Positions 1 through 11,000 of a DNA stretch of 64,000 nucleotides are shown piece after piece (within the stretch, counting starts at the first letter, position 1; each line of letters opens with the position of its first letter). This DNA comes from Erodium maritimum (taxonomy: Eukaryota > Streptophyta > Magnoliopsida > Geraniales > Geraniaceae). The notes under the pieces were generated by a model, which saw only the letters and a list, made by a program, of their open reading frames with translations, was not told the DNA's origin and did not search any database. The position numbers and the translations under genes are program-made. The stretch covers positions 15,939,001-16,003,000 of the forward strand of contig OY997594.1 in the NCBI GenBank assembly GCA_963921825.1, in the 5' to 3' direction.

Positions 1-424
1 TTCTCGATACGAAAAAAATGGTGATTTCACGTGACGTCTAGTTTTGGGAAGCGATTTTTTCGGGAGATCAATGTCTCTCTACAGACCAAGGATCCACTCA
101 TGAGCCCCAGAACCTCATCGATACTTTCGTATATGATACACCACCACCATCCCATCCAGCTCTGTCAGATGTTGTACCACCATCGACTAAGTCTCCATCC
201 CCTGAACCCATTGCCACCATCTAGGCTGACATCCAGATTCCACTGCCTCCTCCCGTCTCCAAACACACCCGGGTCACATCCAAGCGCCTTGATGGTTATG
301 AATTCACCTTTCCGCCCTCGGTTCTCCCGTCAGACTCTATTTTGCACTCACCGTCTCCTTATGCACACTCGACGGTACATCCTCTCTCTCACTCAATCTC
401 TTATACTAAATTTTCACGCAATCG

Positions 425-1742
425 TGTTGCCTTTTTTATCGGTCATCTCGTCCATAGATGAGCCACATACATTTAAGCAGGCTTCGCAGCATGCTCATTG
501 GATGAAGACCATGACATAGGAAATTGAGGCCTTGGAGGCTAATCATACTTGGAGTCTGACTCCTCTACCCTAGTAAACACACCATTGACTCCAAATGGGT
601 GTATAAAGTGAAGCTTCGTTCTGATGGCTCCGTTGAGCGCTATAAGGCACGCCTAGTGGCAAAAGGATACACATAAGTGGAGGGGGTAGACTACACCGAC
701 ACTTTTGCTCCAGTTGCCAAACTCACCATTGTTCGTTGCCTTATCGCTATCGCTTCCAACCGCGGTTGGCCGCTGCATCAACTTGACATCAATAATACAT
801 TCTTACATGGTGACCTCTCTGAGAAAATTTACATGAAGGTTCCGCAGGGGTTTTCCAAATAGGAGGGGTCCTTGGTCTGTCGACTACACAAGTCCATCTA
901 TGGCCTCAAGCAAGTCTTGTGGGTATGGTACCAAAAGTTTATTGATTCCATCATTGCTCCGGGTTACACTGTTTATGCTGCAGACCCTTCTTTATTTACC
1001 CTTGTGATGCCTACCTCCTTTATTGTTGTGTTGATATATGTTGATGATGTTATCTTAACCGGCACCGATGCCTCCCGTATTCAACACCCCAAAGATCACT
1101 TGGATCGCCAGTTTCTATCAAGGATATGGGTGCGTTGAAATATTTTCTTGGTCTGGAGGTTGCGCGCTCACCTAAAGTTATCATTCCCACTCAGAGAAAA
1201 TATGTTATTGGCATTTTATCTGACAATGATCTCATTGGTTGCAAATCATCGACGTTCCCCATACCCCAACAACATCGCTTGTTTTTCGATGTTGGCGAGC
1301 CGTATTCTGATCCTGGCCAGTATCGTCGCCTCGTGGGTAGACTACTCTATCTCACCATTACTAGACTTGATATCAGTTACGTCTTCCATTTTCTCAACCG
1401 TTTTATGCATGTCCCTCGCATACCATACATGGAGGTTGCTTATCATGTACTATGTTTACTCAAGAGCTGTCCGGGACAAGGGATCTTGCTTTCCTCAGCT
1501 AGTACTCTTACTCTCCAGACTTATTGTGATGTAGGTTGGGCTGACTTCCCTGATACCCGCCGCTCTACCACAGGATACATACTTTTCCGTGGAACCTCGT
1601 CGATCTCTTGGCGTTCCAAGAAGCAAATTGTTGTCTCTTGCTCCTCTGTAGAGATAGAATATCGTGCCATGGTTGTTGCTAGTCGTGAGATCATTTGGCT
1701 TCGTCACCTTCTTCATGACCTTCAGATGCCACAAACTGATTT
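425..1742 (+). pseudogene. Copia reverse transcriptase / RNase H pseudogene, part 1
   Basis: The conserved Copia RT order is readable across three frames. First a KQASQHAHW-type opening (about 468-500), then a KWVYKVK and RYKARLVAKGY block (about 592-675), DYTDTFAPVAKL (about 690-725), LHQLDINNTFLHGD, and the catalytic YVDD in LIYVDDVILTG (about 1030-1062). RNase H begins with a YCDVGWADFPDTRRSTTGY motif near 1523-1578. Stops at about 517, 573, 674 and 860 and a frameshift near 1120-1130 make it non-functional. The remaining RNase H C-terminus lies at 17526-17756. The family assignment is firm; the exact 5' limit is approximate. Confidence 0.88.
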
Positions 1743-1747
1743 AGTTC
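1743..1747. repeat. 5-bp target site duplication AGTTC, left copy
   Basis: AGTTC directly precedes the TGTTACATGG start of the Reina-like LTR. The same five bases follow the 3' LTR at 17526-17530. Removing the insertion and one copy gives a continuous Copia RNase H frame, which independently confirms both boundaries. Confidence 0.93.
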
Positions 1748-2024
1748 TGTTACATGGGTTTTGAATTATGGGCCTTTGTGGCTGTTTTGCTTTGAATTAT
1801 TGTCATGGGCCTTTATTGTTTTGGCTAAGCCCAAGCCTTTTTAGTGTAATTGTTGTATATGTTGCAGCAGAAGGAATGAAATGGCATACAGAACCATCTA
1901 CAACATTCTTGTCTTCTTCCTTCTTCTCTCTTCTCTCTATCTATCCCTATCTCTCTCTTCCCCAATTTCTAAACCCTAGTCTATCCTTCTCGGATCAGCC
2001 GCTCAAACCTTTTCCTACCTAACA
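1748..2024 (+). repeat. 5' LTR of the Reina-like element (277 bp)
   Basis: Starts TGTTACATGG and ends CCTACCTAACA, with a near-identical partner at 17249-17525. The second half is very rich in CT and TTC runs. Three C/T differences separate the pair. Confidence 0.95.
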
Positions 2025-2025
2025 T

Positions 2026-2034
2026 TGGTATCAG
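2026..2034 (+). other. Primer-binding site (initiator tRNA-Met type)
   Basis: TGGTATCAG follows the LTR after one base and matches the start of the usual plant iMet PBS (TGGTATCAGAGC). The last three bases have diverged. Confidence 0.8.
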
Positions 2035-2051
2035 CCTGTTATCCAGCTACC

Positions 2052-5000
2052 ATGACCAATCCCAACACCACAAAGCTTCATGAAGAACTAGCCGCCACAA
2101 ACACAGAGGTGCTATTGCTCAAGGAATCAATGACGGGTCTCCAAAATACCGTGTCTGAGATGCAACACTCCATGGGTTATATGACCAAGCTTATGCAAGC
2201 TTTGGTTGACAAGATTCCGGATTCACCACATCGACTGTTTGGCCCTGTCCCACCATCACTAGCGTCAATTTCAGGTGTGGTTCCGGCAACACCTCCGCAC
2301 CAAGCTTCTATTTTGGGTGCTCCTCTAGATTTGGGTAACGAACCACCAGGTAGACGAGACGTGCGGGCTCGTCATCCTCCTCGCTTTGATGGTACTGATT
2401 TCACTGGTTGGGAGCTTAAATTTTTGCAACACTGTCTGTCCGAAAACGTTGTTGAGGGAGAAATGGTACGAGAGGCCATGTTGGGTTTTGAGGAAGCGGC
2501 TCTGCGGCACCATTTGCACTTCATGAAGCAATTATAGACTCGTGGGTTGACTGACCCTCCCTGGCCGGAGTACTTGGAGGCTCTCCGTCGCTGGTTTACT
2601 GATGGAGATTATACCGACTATATGTCGGAGTTGGCTCACCTGAAGCAAGACGGTTCTGTTGAGAGTTATTTTCAGGCGTTTCAGGGTATTATCACACAAC
2701 TCACTCTCTCGGACAAGGACACCCTGGCTATGTTCCTCAGCCATCTCCGACCAGATATTGAAAAAGGGGTCCGATTGCATTTTCCCAAGGATCTTACACA
2801 GGCCCTGCTCATGGCTAAATGGATTGAGAAAAAAGGTCATTCTTTTTCCAAACCCAACACACCTACACACATCCACCCACGTCCTTCACACACTTACCCA
2901 TATAAACCACCATATATTCCTCCTCCACCTCGCCACCAACCACTCCCATCTACAAAATCGTTTCACCCACAAGCCAAATCATCCATTCCCCCAACTGCAG
3001 CACAAAGACAGATACGTGATGAACGTTATAGAAAAGGGCTCTGTGTGTGGTGTGGAGAGAAATTTTCAAGGGAACACCGATGTACAAAATCACAATTATT
3101 CCAATTGCTGGTGGAAAATGACAATTTGATTCAAGTCGATGGTGATGTCTTCGTTGACTGTTTGTCATCGTTGGAGCCGGGCGAGGATGAGCCACTGCAT
3201 TCCCGAATGGGTGAACCAGTTATCTCATTGCACGCTTTATGTGGAATAGCAGGGTACAAGACAATGACGATTCGAGGCGTTTTTGGCTCTGCAATCCTCA
3301 CTATTTTGGTGGACTCAGGCAGTACACACAATTTTGTGAATGCATCTTCCTTGCAAAGGTTGCAGTATCAATCAACACAAACAGGGTCAATCAAAGTGAC
3401 AGTGGCTAATTGGGAAACATTGTTCTCGGGCCAGAAGTGTGATCAACTTAGTTGGAGAATGAATAGCATTGATTTCGTCGCTGATTTTTTGGTTCTTCCA
3501 GTGCAGGGTTGCGACAATATTCTGGGAGTTCAATGGCTAGTAACTCTGGGTCCAATTCTTTGGGATTTCTCCACACTCTCTATGGAATTCCAACACAGAG
3601 GCAAATGGGTGCGATTAATGGGTGAACCTCCTGGAGAGATTGCTTGGGCCTCACGTAAGCAATGCCAGAAACTTTCTCTTTCTCATGCTATTGTATCTAT
3701 GTTCTCTTGTTCCAGGATTGACACTTGGTCTCCTGTACCATTGGTGGATAACGTGCACAACCAATATTGTCATGCCATTGAGGCTCTGTTGCATGACTTC
3801 AAAAATCTGTTTGCTGAACCTAAGGGTCTTCCTCCTCATCGCACACATGATCATTCTATCACCCTGATTCTAGAGGCACGAGCAGTGAAAATTCGCCCAT
3901 ATCGGTACCCATCTGTCCAGAAAACAGAGCTCGAGAAGTTGATCACAGAAATGCTTGACACGGGCATTATCAGACCAAGTTCCAGCGAATTTGCTTTTCC
4001 AGTGATATTGGTGAAAAAGAAAGACAAGACTTGGAGAGTTTGCGTTGATTACAGACGTCTGAATGCGATGACCATCAAAGCCAAATTTCCAATACCTCTG
4101 GTGGAAGAGCTTTTAGATGAGTTGCATGGTGCGTGCTTCTTTACAAAGCTTGACCTTCGCGCGGGATACCATCAAATACTAATGAAGGAGGAAGATGTTC
4201 ACAAGACGGCGTTCTGCACACACTCTGGTCATTACGAGTTCCTTGTAATGCCTTTTGGGCTTACAAATGCCCCGGACACCTTTCAATCGTTGATGAACGA
4301 CATTTTTAGACCATTGCTTCGTGTGTGTGTGCTAGTCTTCTTTGACGACGTGCTAATTTATTCCACTTCCCTTGAGGATCATGTTATGCACTTGAAGCTG
4401 GTTTTCGAAATACTGAGGACTGAACAACTATTCGTCAAGGAATTAAAGTGTGTATTTGGGGCAACGAAGATTGAGTATTTAGGCCACGTTATTTCAAATG
4501 AGCGAGTGGCTATGGATAAGAGAAAGATAGAAGCAGTGATGGATTGGCCAATTCCATCGACCCTCAAGAAGCTTAGGGGATTTTTGGGTCTCACAGGGTA
4601 CTATAGGCGCTTTGTGCGGAATTATGGCTCTATTGCTCGCCCGCTAACGGATCTTCTGAAGAAATATTCATTCCATTGGTCTGCAGATGCTACTAGTGCT
4701 TTTGAAGCTCTGAAATTGGCACTCACATCTGCACCAGTATTGGCACTCCCAGATTTTCGAGTTACATTCATTTTGGAGTCGGATGCTTCAAGCACGGGGG
4801 TAGGAGCTGTACTCACACAATTGGGTAAACCCATCGCCTTTTTCAGCAAAGCTCTAGGCTTGAGACAATGTGCACTATCAGTTTATGAAAAAGAAATGCT
4901 TGCTGTTCTTCTTGCTACTAAGCATTGGAACTCTTATCTCATGGGAAGGCACTTCGTTATAAAAACCGATCACCAAAGCCTCCGTTTCCTCCTTGATCAA

Positions 5001-6030
5001 AGGACTACGACACCAGCACAATTGCAGTGGGTTATTAAGATGATGGGTTATGACTTCGTGATACAATTTCGTAAAGGCACAACCAATGTCGTGGCAGATG
5101 CTCTATCCCGCAAGCATGGTGAAGACTATGACTCGACTCCTCCTACTTTACATGTCTCAATTCTAGCTATATCTTCTATCTCTTCTCCACTTCTAGACAG
5201 AATTAGAGCATCTTGGGCTGAGGATACAAAACTCAGTGCGCTGATTACTTCTCTGAAAGCCAACCCGTCTAGCCTGCCTCATTATTCTTGGCTCAATGAG
5301 CAATTTTTCAGGAAAGGGAAACTTGTGGTGGGTCATAATGCTATGCTCAGAGAAGAAATAATAGGGCATTTTCATACTGGTTCTTCTGGAGGTCACTCAG
5401 GGGTTTTAGCCACATACAAAAGAATCGCTTCCCACTTTTACTGGCGTAAACTTCATCGTGATGTTGCTCGATTGGTGGCAGAATGTACTATTTGTCAAAC
5501 CCATAAACCAGACCTGGCTGCTTCTCATGGGTTATTGCATCCCCTGGGGGTTCCATCTCGAGCGTGGCACGACATCTCCATGGATTTCATCGAGGGGCTT
5601 CCCAAATCACACGGCTTCGAGGTGATATTTGTGGTGGTGGATAGGCTTACTAAGTCAGGGTATTTCATTCCCTTGAAGCACCCTTTTAATGCGGTTTCAG
5701 TGGCTCAGGTATTCTTGGACAGGGTTTTTAGTCTTCATGGTATGCCTGCAACGATTGTGAGCGATCGAGATAAAAATTTCCTCTCAACTTTTTGGCGCGA
5801 GATTTTCCGCTTACAGAAGATCACTCAGAATTTGTCATCAGCGTATCACCCTCAAACTGATGGACAATCTGAGATCGTGAACAAGGGCTTAGAGACTTAT
5901 CTACGTTGTATGTGTTCGGACTATCCCAAATATTGGTCCAAATGGTTGCCATTAGCTCAATTTTGGTACAACACCACTTACCACTCGGCAATTCAATCCT
6001 CTCCTTACCAAGCACTCTATGGCCAGCCAC
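2052..6030 (+). pseudogene. Reina-like gag-pol, part 1 (gag, protease, RT, RNase H, integrase core)
   Basis: The frame runs from ATG 2052 and is broken by one TAG at 2535-2537. Order: coiled N-terminus and retrotransposon gag domain (to about 2850), a Pro/His-rich linker, a zinc-knuckle-like CVWCGEKFSREHRC (about 3041-3083), and an aspartic protease with VDSGSTHNFV (about 3308-3340). RT follows with WRVCVDYRRLN (about 4032) and the active site VFFDDVLIYS (about 4330-4362). RNase H (about 4770-5110) ends VADALSRK. Integrase has an HHCC zinc finger (about 5370-5500) and the D, D, E residues in MDFIEGLP, VSDRDKNF and DGQSEIVNKG. The frame is then cut by the Athila LTR after a YGQP motif. It could be expressed only as fragments. 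Confidence 0.9.
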
Positions 6031-7922
6031 TGATGCGGGTGCATTTTAACACGTAAAAGGGCCACATTATATCGAGTTTACAGGCTTTTGGTCCCGGTTT
6101 TCTATCATATATTTAGATTTAGCATGAATAACTGATTTTATCGATATGTTCGGTGTTCCGATGGATTTTCGATGCATTTTGGGTGTTTTGTGCTTGTGGA
6201 TCGTCAAAGGGTCGATTTTGTTCGTTCTTAAATATATTCATGATTGGTCTTGTTTGGTAGGTCTTGAAAAGAGGATTTTTTTGGTGCAAGAACGAGATCA
6301 ATCGGAGCTCAAACGAAGTCGGAGCGAGCAAAATAACGAAATAGGAACAAAAAGGAAGGACCCATCAGGAGCTGACACGTGGCGCTGCCAGCCAGCCGCC
6401 AGCCCAACCGCTAAAGCTCCAGAGGTCGCCACGTGTCCAGCCCCAGCCGCCAAAGCTCCAGAGTTCGGACACGTGTCCAGCCGGCCCCTAGCCTCCGTCC
6501 GCGTGGCGCCTCAGCCTGCTAACACGTGGCGCAGCCCCAGCCGTCATTCGCCCTACGCTTGACACCTGTCCTAACTGGCTCTACCACTCCCCTTCTGACA
6601 CCTGTTAGGGCCTTCAGCTGCTCCTCCCCTCCTCACTTATTGAAGCAGCCGCGCACAAAAAAAAAGGGGAGGGCTTCATTTTTTTGGGGTTTTTTGACAG
6701 AGAACCATTTTTTGGAGAGCAGAGAGCACGGAGCTGAACCTCAGCTGGTGCTTTGATTTTTATTTTTTTTATTTTTATTTTCTTTTTCTCCCTACACACA
6801 AACAAAGATAGATACACTCTTGATAGTTTAATTTTGAAGGTGATTTATAGTAAGAGTTGTTTATTTTCTGATTTTATTTGGAGAGATTTTGGGGAACACA
6901 AGGGGAAGCTTCATTGATTGGAGAGGGATTTGAGCCAAGGGTGTCATTGTTCTTGGAGAAAATTCATCTTTAGGAGAGTCTCTTGGTGCTTCTACACTTG
7001 GATTTGTTGCCAACACAAGAAGATCAAAGCTAGGGTTTGGAGGAAGGGGAAGAGCAACCATTTTGTCAATTAATTGTGGTGATTGTATCTAAACCTTCTC
7101 TCTAATTCTCATTATGAAATCATTTACTTGTTGGTTCATCTCTATGTCATTGATTATCATGAACAACTAAACCCCCAAATTTCTAGGGTTTTGGGTGATT
7201 AGAGTAGGGATTTCCATGTTTTAAATGCTTTAAATTGTTGTGATCGTTGAATTGTTTTAGTGTTTATGATCGATTTGTGTTTAACGCTTTATCTCCTGGG
7301 TAGGCTTGATAATTGATTTGAATTAGAATTTAACGCTTGAAAAAGGAGGATTCTAATTAGTCTAGAGTCGATCGTAAATTGGATTTAAACCCTAGCTAGA
7401 ACTAGCGGGGTTAATACAATTGCAATAACTATAGACTTGGTTGGTCGAAAATTAGAAGTCGTCATAGAACTAAACGCTTTGGGTCTTCCTACATCGTGAT
7501 TCGAAAGAACTCGGTGGTTAGATTCCATTAGGGTCCGAATCGTTCGAAAGAAGTTAGGACTAGAGTTGAGATGACTCATTGCCTCTAAATCAAGTCTTCA
7601 TCACAACAATCGAGTATTTTTGACTTTATGGAATGAACTCTATGAACCCGATATCCTAGAAATTTCATCATTTGATTCAAGAAGTTAAGAATTCTCAGTT
7701 TCGTGCTACGAGTGCTCTACTTGATTTGCATTACTTGTTAGTTTATTTTAGAAGCATAAAAAACCAACTTTTTATAGGAATAGCTTAGCTACAAGCTTTA
7801 AATAGTACGTGTTTGTTTATTGCTCCTTTGGGCTCGATATTCCGGACTTCAAATCCGATTACTACTTGACGGCCGGTGCACTTGCCGTGCTCAAGTTTGC
7901 GATTAAAACCCGCAGGGCGTCA
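6031..7922 (+). repeat. 5' LTR of the Athila element (about 1.89 kb)
   Basis: Begins TGATGCGGGTGC and ends GGGCGTCA, seven bases before the PBS. The first 340 bp are nearly identical to the 3' LTR. Positions about 6368-6800 have no counterpart there. The part around 7150-7380 is clearly diverged, while the part around 7385-7640 is again nearly identical. The end point is inferred from TG...CA and the PBS position. Confidence 0.85.
6370..6600 (+). promoter_or_regulatory. G-box-rich insert in the 5' LTR (four CACGTG cores)
   Basis: CACGTG occurs at 6376-6381, 6430-6435, 6470-6475 and 6523-6528, mostly within a GACACGTGGC or CACGTGTCCAGCC context. Related GACACCTGT copies follow near 6560 and 6596. 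The G-box is a known plant bZIP/bHLH binding core. The block is absent from the 3' LTR of the same element. Function as a promoter or enhancer is inferred from the motif and from the LTR location. Confidence 0.5.
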
Positions 7923-7929
7923 AGTTTTA

Positions 7930-7949
7930 TGGCGCCGTTGCCGGGGAGC
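7930..7949 (+). other. Primer-binding site (tRNA-Asp type) of the Athila element
   Basis: TGGCGCCGTTGCCGGGG follows the 5' LTR, the sequence usually found in Athila/Tat-group elements. Confidence 0.9.
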
Positions 7950-8063
7950 AATTAGGCGACCCTTGCTATATAGTTTGTGCTACGACTATTTCATTTACTT
8001 ATTTGTCTTTTAAATTTGCTTTCTCGGTTCTAATCTCATCTTGTGTTTGGATTTGAAGGTTTT

Positions 8064-11000
8064 ATGCTCACAAGATCCAAATCTTCTTCAAGTGAACTGC
8101 TTAGTGACAAAGAGTTAAGAGAAGCTGAGTTTAGATTCAAAGCATCAAGGAAAGCTGCTAAGGAAGCTAAAGAATTGCATAATATGGAAGACCCACCGGG
8201 ATTTGGTGAAGATGGGCGGATTGCAAATGTAGGTCAACATGCTAATCAGCAAGAAAGACCACGAAGACTTTTGTGTGAGTTCGGTGCACCACAAACCAAC
8301 AGATTACATTCGAGCATTCAGGCACCAGCGATCACAGCTCACCAGTTTGAGATTAAGACTTCAGTGATCTCACTACTTCAACAATCTTCATTTAGCGGGA
8401 ACACCTCTACATGTCCAGACCCGTCATTACACCTGACCAAATTTCTTGAAATATGTTCCACCTTCAGGTACAATGGTGTGTCTGATGATGCTGTCAGATT
8501 AAGATTATTCCCGTTCTCCCTATCAGGTGAAGCTTATGAATGGTTTCGCAATTTGCCTTATCATGCGATAAGAACTTGGGAGGATTTGGCTCAAAAATTT
8601 CTAACTAGATTCTTCTCACCAAGGAAGACTCAAGAGTTGAGAGCCCAGATTCAAAACTTCAGACAGGCAAATATGGAGTCATTAGCTGAAGCTTGGGAGC
8701 GATTTCAAGGGATGATAAGGAGGTGCCCTCACTGTGGGTTAGAGTTGTGGTTGCAGATGCAGATCTTTTATGTGGGTTTGAGACCGGCAAGTCAATCGGA
8801 GTTGAACGCATCATCAGGTGGTTCCTTCAAAAACCACACCCCAGAAGAGTGCCTAGAGATTTTAGAAATGATTATGTCCAATAATGATTGGCACTCTGAG
8901 AGAGGACCTACTAGTGCAGTCAATTCAGTCTCATCCTCAGCAGACATGAACCAAGTTATGGAGATGATGAGAGTGATGAGTGCAAAGATAGAGGGGTTAC
9001 AGGTTCACTCCCAACAACCTGACCCTTTGGATTGCATTGAGGAGATGCGGCATCCAGCTCATGAAAGTGCTCATTATGTGAGCAACAACAATCAAGGAAG
9101 AAGATATGATCCTTACTCTAGCACCTACAACCCTGGTTGGAAAGATCATCCAAGTTTCAGATGGGGAGGAGATCAAGGTCAAAGGAATCAGAATTTAGCA
9201 CCTCCTGGATTCCATCAAAGGCCTCAGAACCAAGGCCAGCAGCAAAGAGATCCTCAACCTCAGCAGAGTCAACAACCTCAAGAACCTTCACCTATGGATC
9301 TCATATTGAGACTGATGCAAAGACAGGATGCAGAGGCTAGAAAGCAAGAGGAGAACACCAAGCTGATGATGCAAAAGCAAGATCAGATGTCTAAGAGGCA
9401 AGAAGAGTCAGATTCTGCTATGAGGACAATGCAAGCCCATATGGGGCAAATGGCCACCGCTCTGCACTCAAGAGCTCCAGGATCATTACCTAGTGACACA
9501 GAAGTAAATCCTAGAGAAAATGTAAATGCAGTAACTACTAGGAGTGGAAAAGGTGTAGAAGTGAGATATGAGGGATTGGATGAAGAGTCTCCAGAAGAAG
9601 TTTCTATTGAGCATATTCAAGAGGAAGAGCAAGAGGGCACATCAGAAGTAAGAGGAAGAGAGCACGCCATAGGTAAGAAGGTAAGGGAGTCCGTGGTTGA
9701 TTCAGAAACCCGGACTTCACCTCTCCATTTCCCTTCTGTTGCCAAGAAATCTAAACATGATGATCAATATGCTAAATTCTTGAATGTGTTTAAAAAACTT
9801 GAGATTAATATTCCTTTTCTAGATGCAATTAGGAGCATGCATGTCTATGCCAAATTTCTGAAAGATATTATATCTAACAAAAGGAAGATGAATGTGAATG
9901 ATATGGTGAATTTAAGTGAAGAGTGTTCTGCTATCTTACAAAATAAATTACCCCCTAAATTGAAAGACCCAGGTAGCTTTACAATACCCTGTGAGATGGG
10001 GACCCTTTCATTTGCAAAAGCCTTGTGTGATCTAGGAGCTAGCATAAACCTGATGCCTTTGAATGTGTTTAGAAAGCTAGGATTGAGGGAAGAACCGAAA
10101 CAGACCTCTATTTCTCTACAGCTAGCTGATAGATCGATTAAATACCCTAGGGAGGTAGTAGAGGATATCCTAGTAAAGGTTGATAAATTTATCTTTCCTG
10201 CTGATTTTGTTGTATTGGACATGGAGGAAGATTATGAGATACCTCTAATCCTAGGTAGGCCTTTCTTGGCCACAGCAAGAGCTCTTATTGATGTAGAGCA
10301 AGGGAAATTGACCATTCGCTACGGCAAAGAAGAAGTGGTGTTTGATGTCTTTAGATCGATAAAACAAGCTAGGAGTGATGACACATGTTTTAGAATTGAG
10401 GCTATTGATTGTGTAGTGCAGGAAATGTTTATTCCTGATGATCCTTTTCTTACATGCCTAGCTAAGGACATTGGTATCTCTTATGAACTTTCACAAGATG
10501 TTGTTGACGAAGTGGTCAATTTATTGGAGGCGTGTCCTCCATGGAAGAGGGATAGGCTCCACACTCGCCTCACCTTGGAGGCAAGTCAAGGGCCCAAGCT
10601 AAAGCCCTCTATTGAGCAAGCCCCTGAGCTAGAATTAAAACCCCTCCCTGAAAATTTGAAATACATGTTTTTGAATGAAGACAATACTCTACCTGTGATA
10701 ATATCTTCTGAGTTGTCTTGTCTTCAGGAGGAAAAGCTAATGAGGGTTCTTAAAGATCATAAAAGGGCCTTTGGATGGATAATAGCTGACATCAAGGGAA
10801 TTAGCCCGTTAGTGTGCATGCACAAAATTCTCATGGAGGAAAATCAAAGGCCAAGTGTGCAACCACAAAGGAGGCTAAATCCATTGATGCAAGAGGTAGT
10901 AAAGAAAGAGATTGTAAAGCTTTTAGATGCAGGTATTATATACCCTATCTCTGATAGTGCTTGGGTAAGTCCAATTCAATGTGTACCTAAGAAAGGGGGA

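Larger units (their letters stand above)
1..1747 (+). mobile_element. Outer Ty1/Copia element, left part (interrupted at 1747)
   Basis: This is the left part of a decayed Copia retrotransposon that enters from outside the window. Positions 1-430 read as the Ser/Pro-rich linker between integrase and reverse transcriptase, including a TSKRLDGYEF-like stretch. Reverse transcriptase and the start of RNase H follow up to 1747. The frame stops where a Reina-like LTR begins at 1748 and resumes at 17526, after one copy of the 5-bp target duplication AGTTC (1743-1747 and 17526-17530). The 5' LTR, gag and integrase core are not in the window. This is the oldest layer of the nest. Confidence 0.85.
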
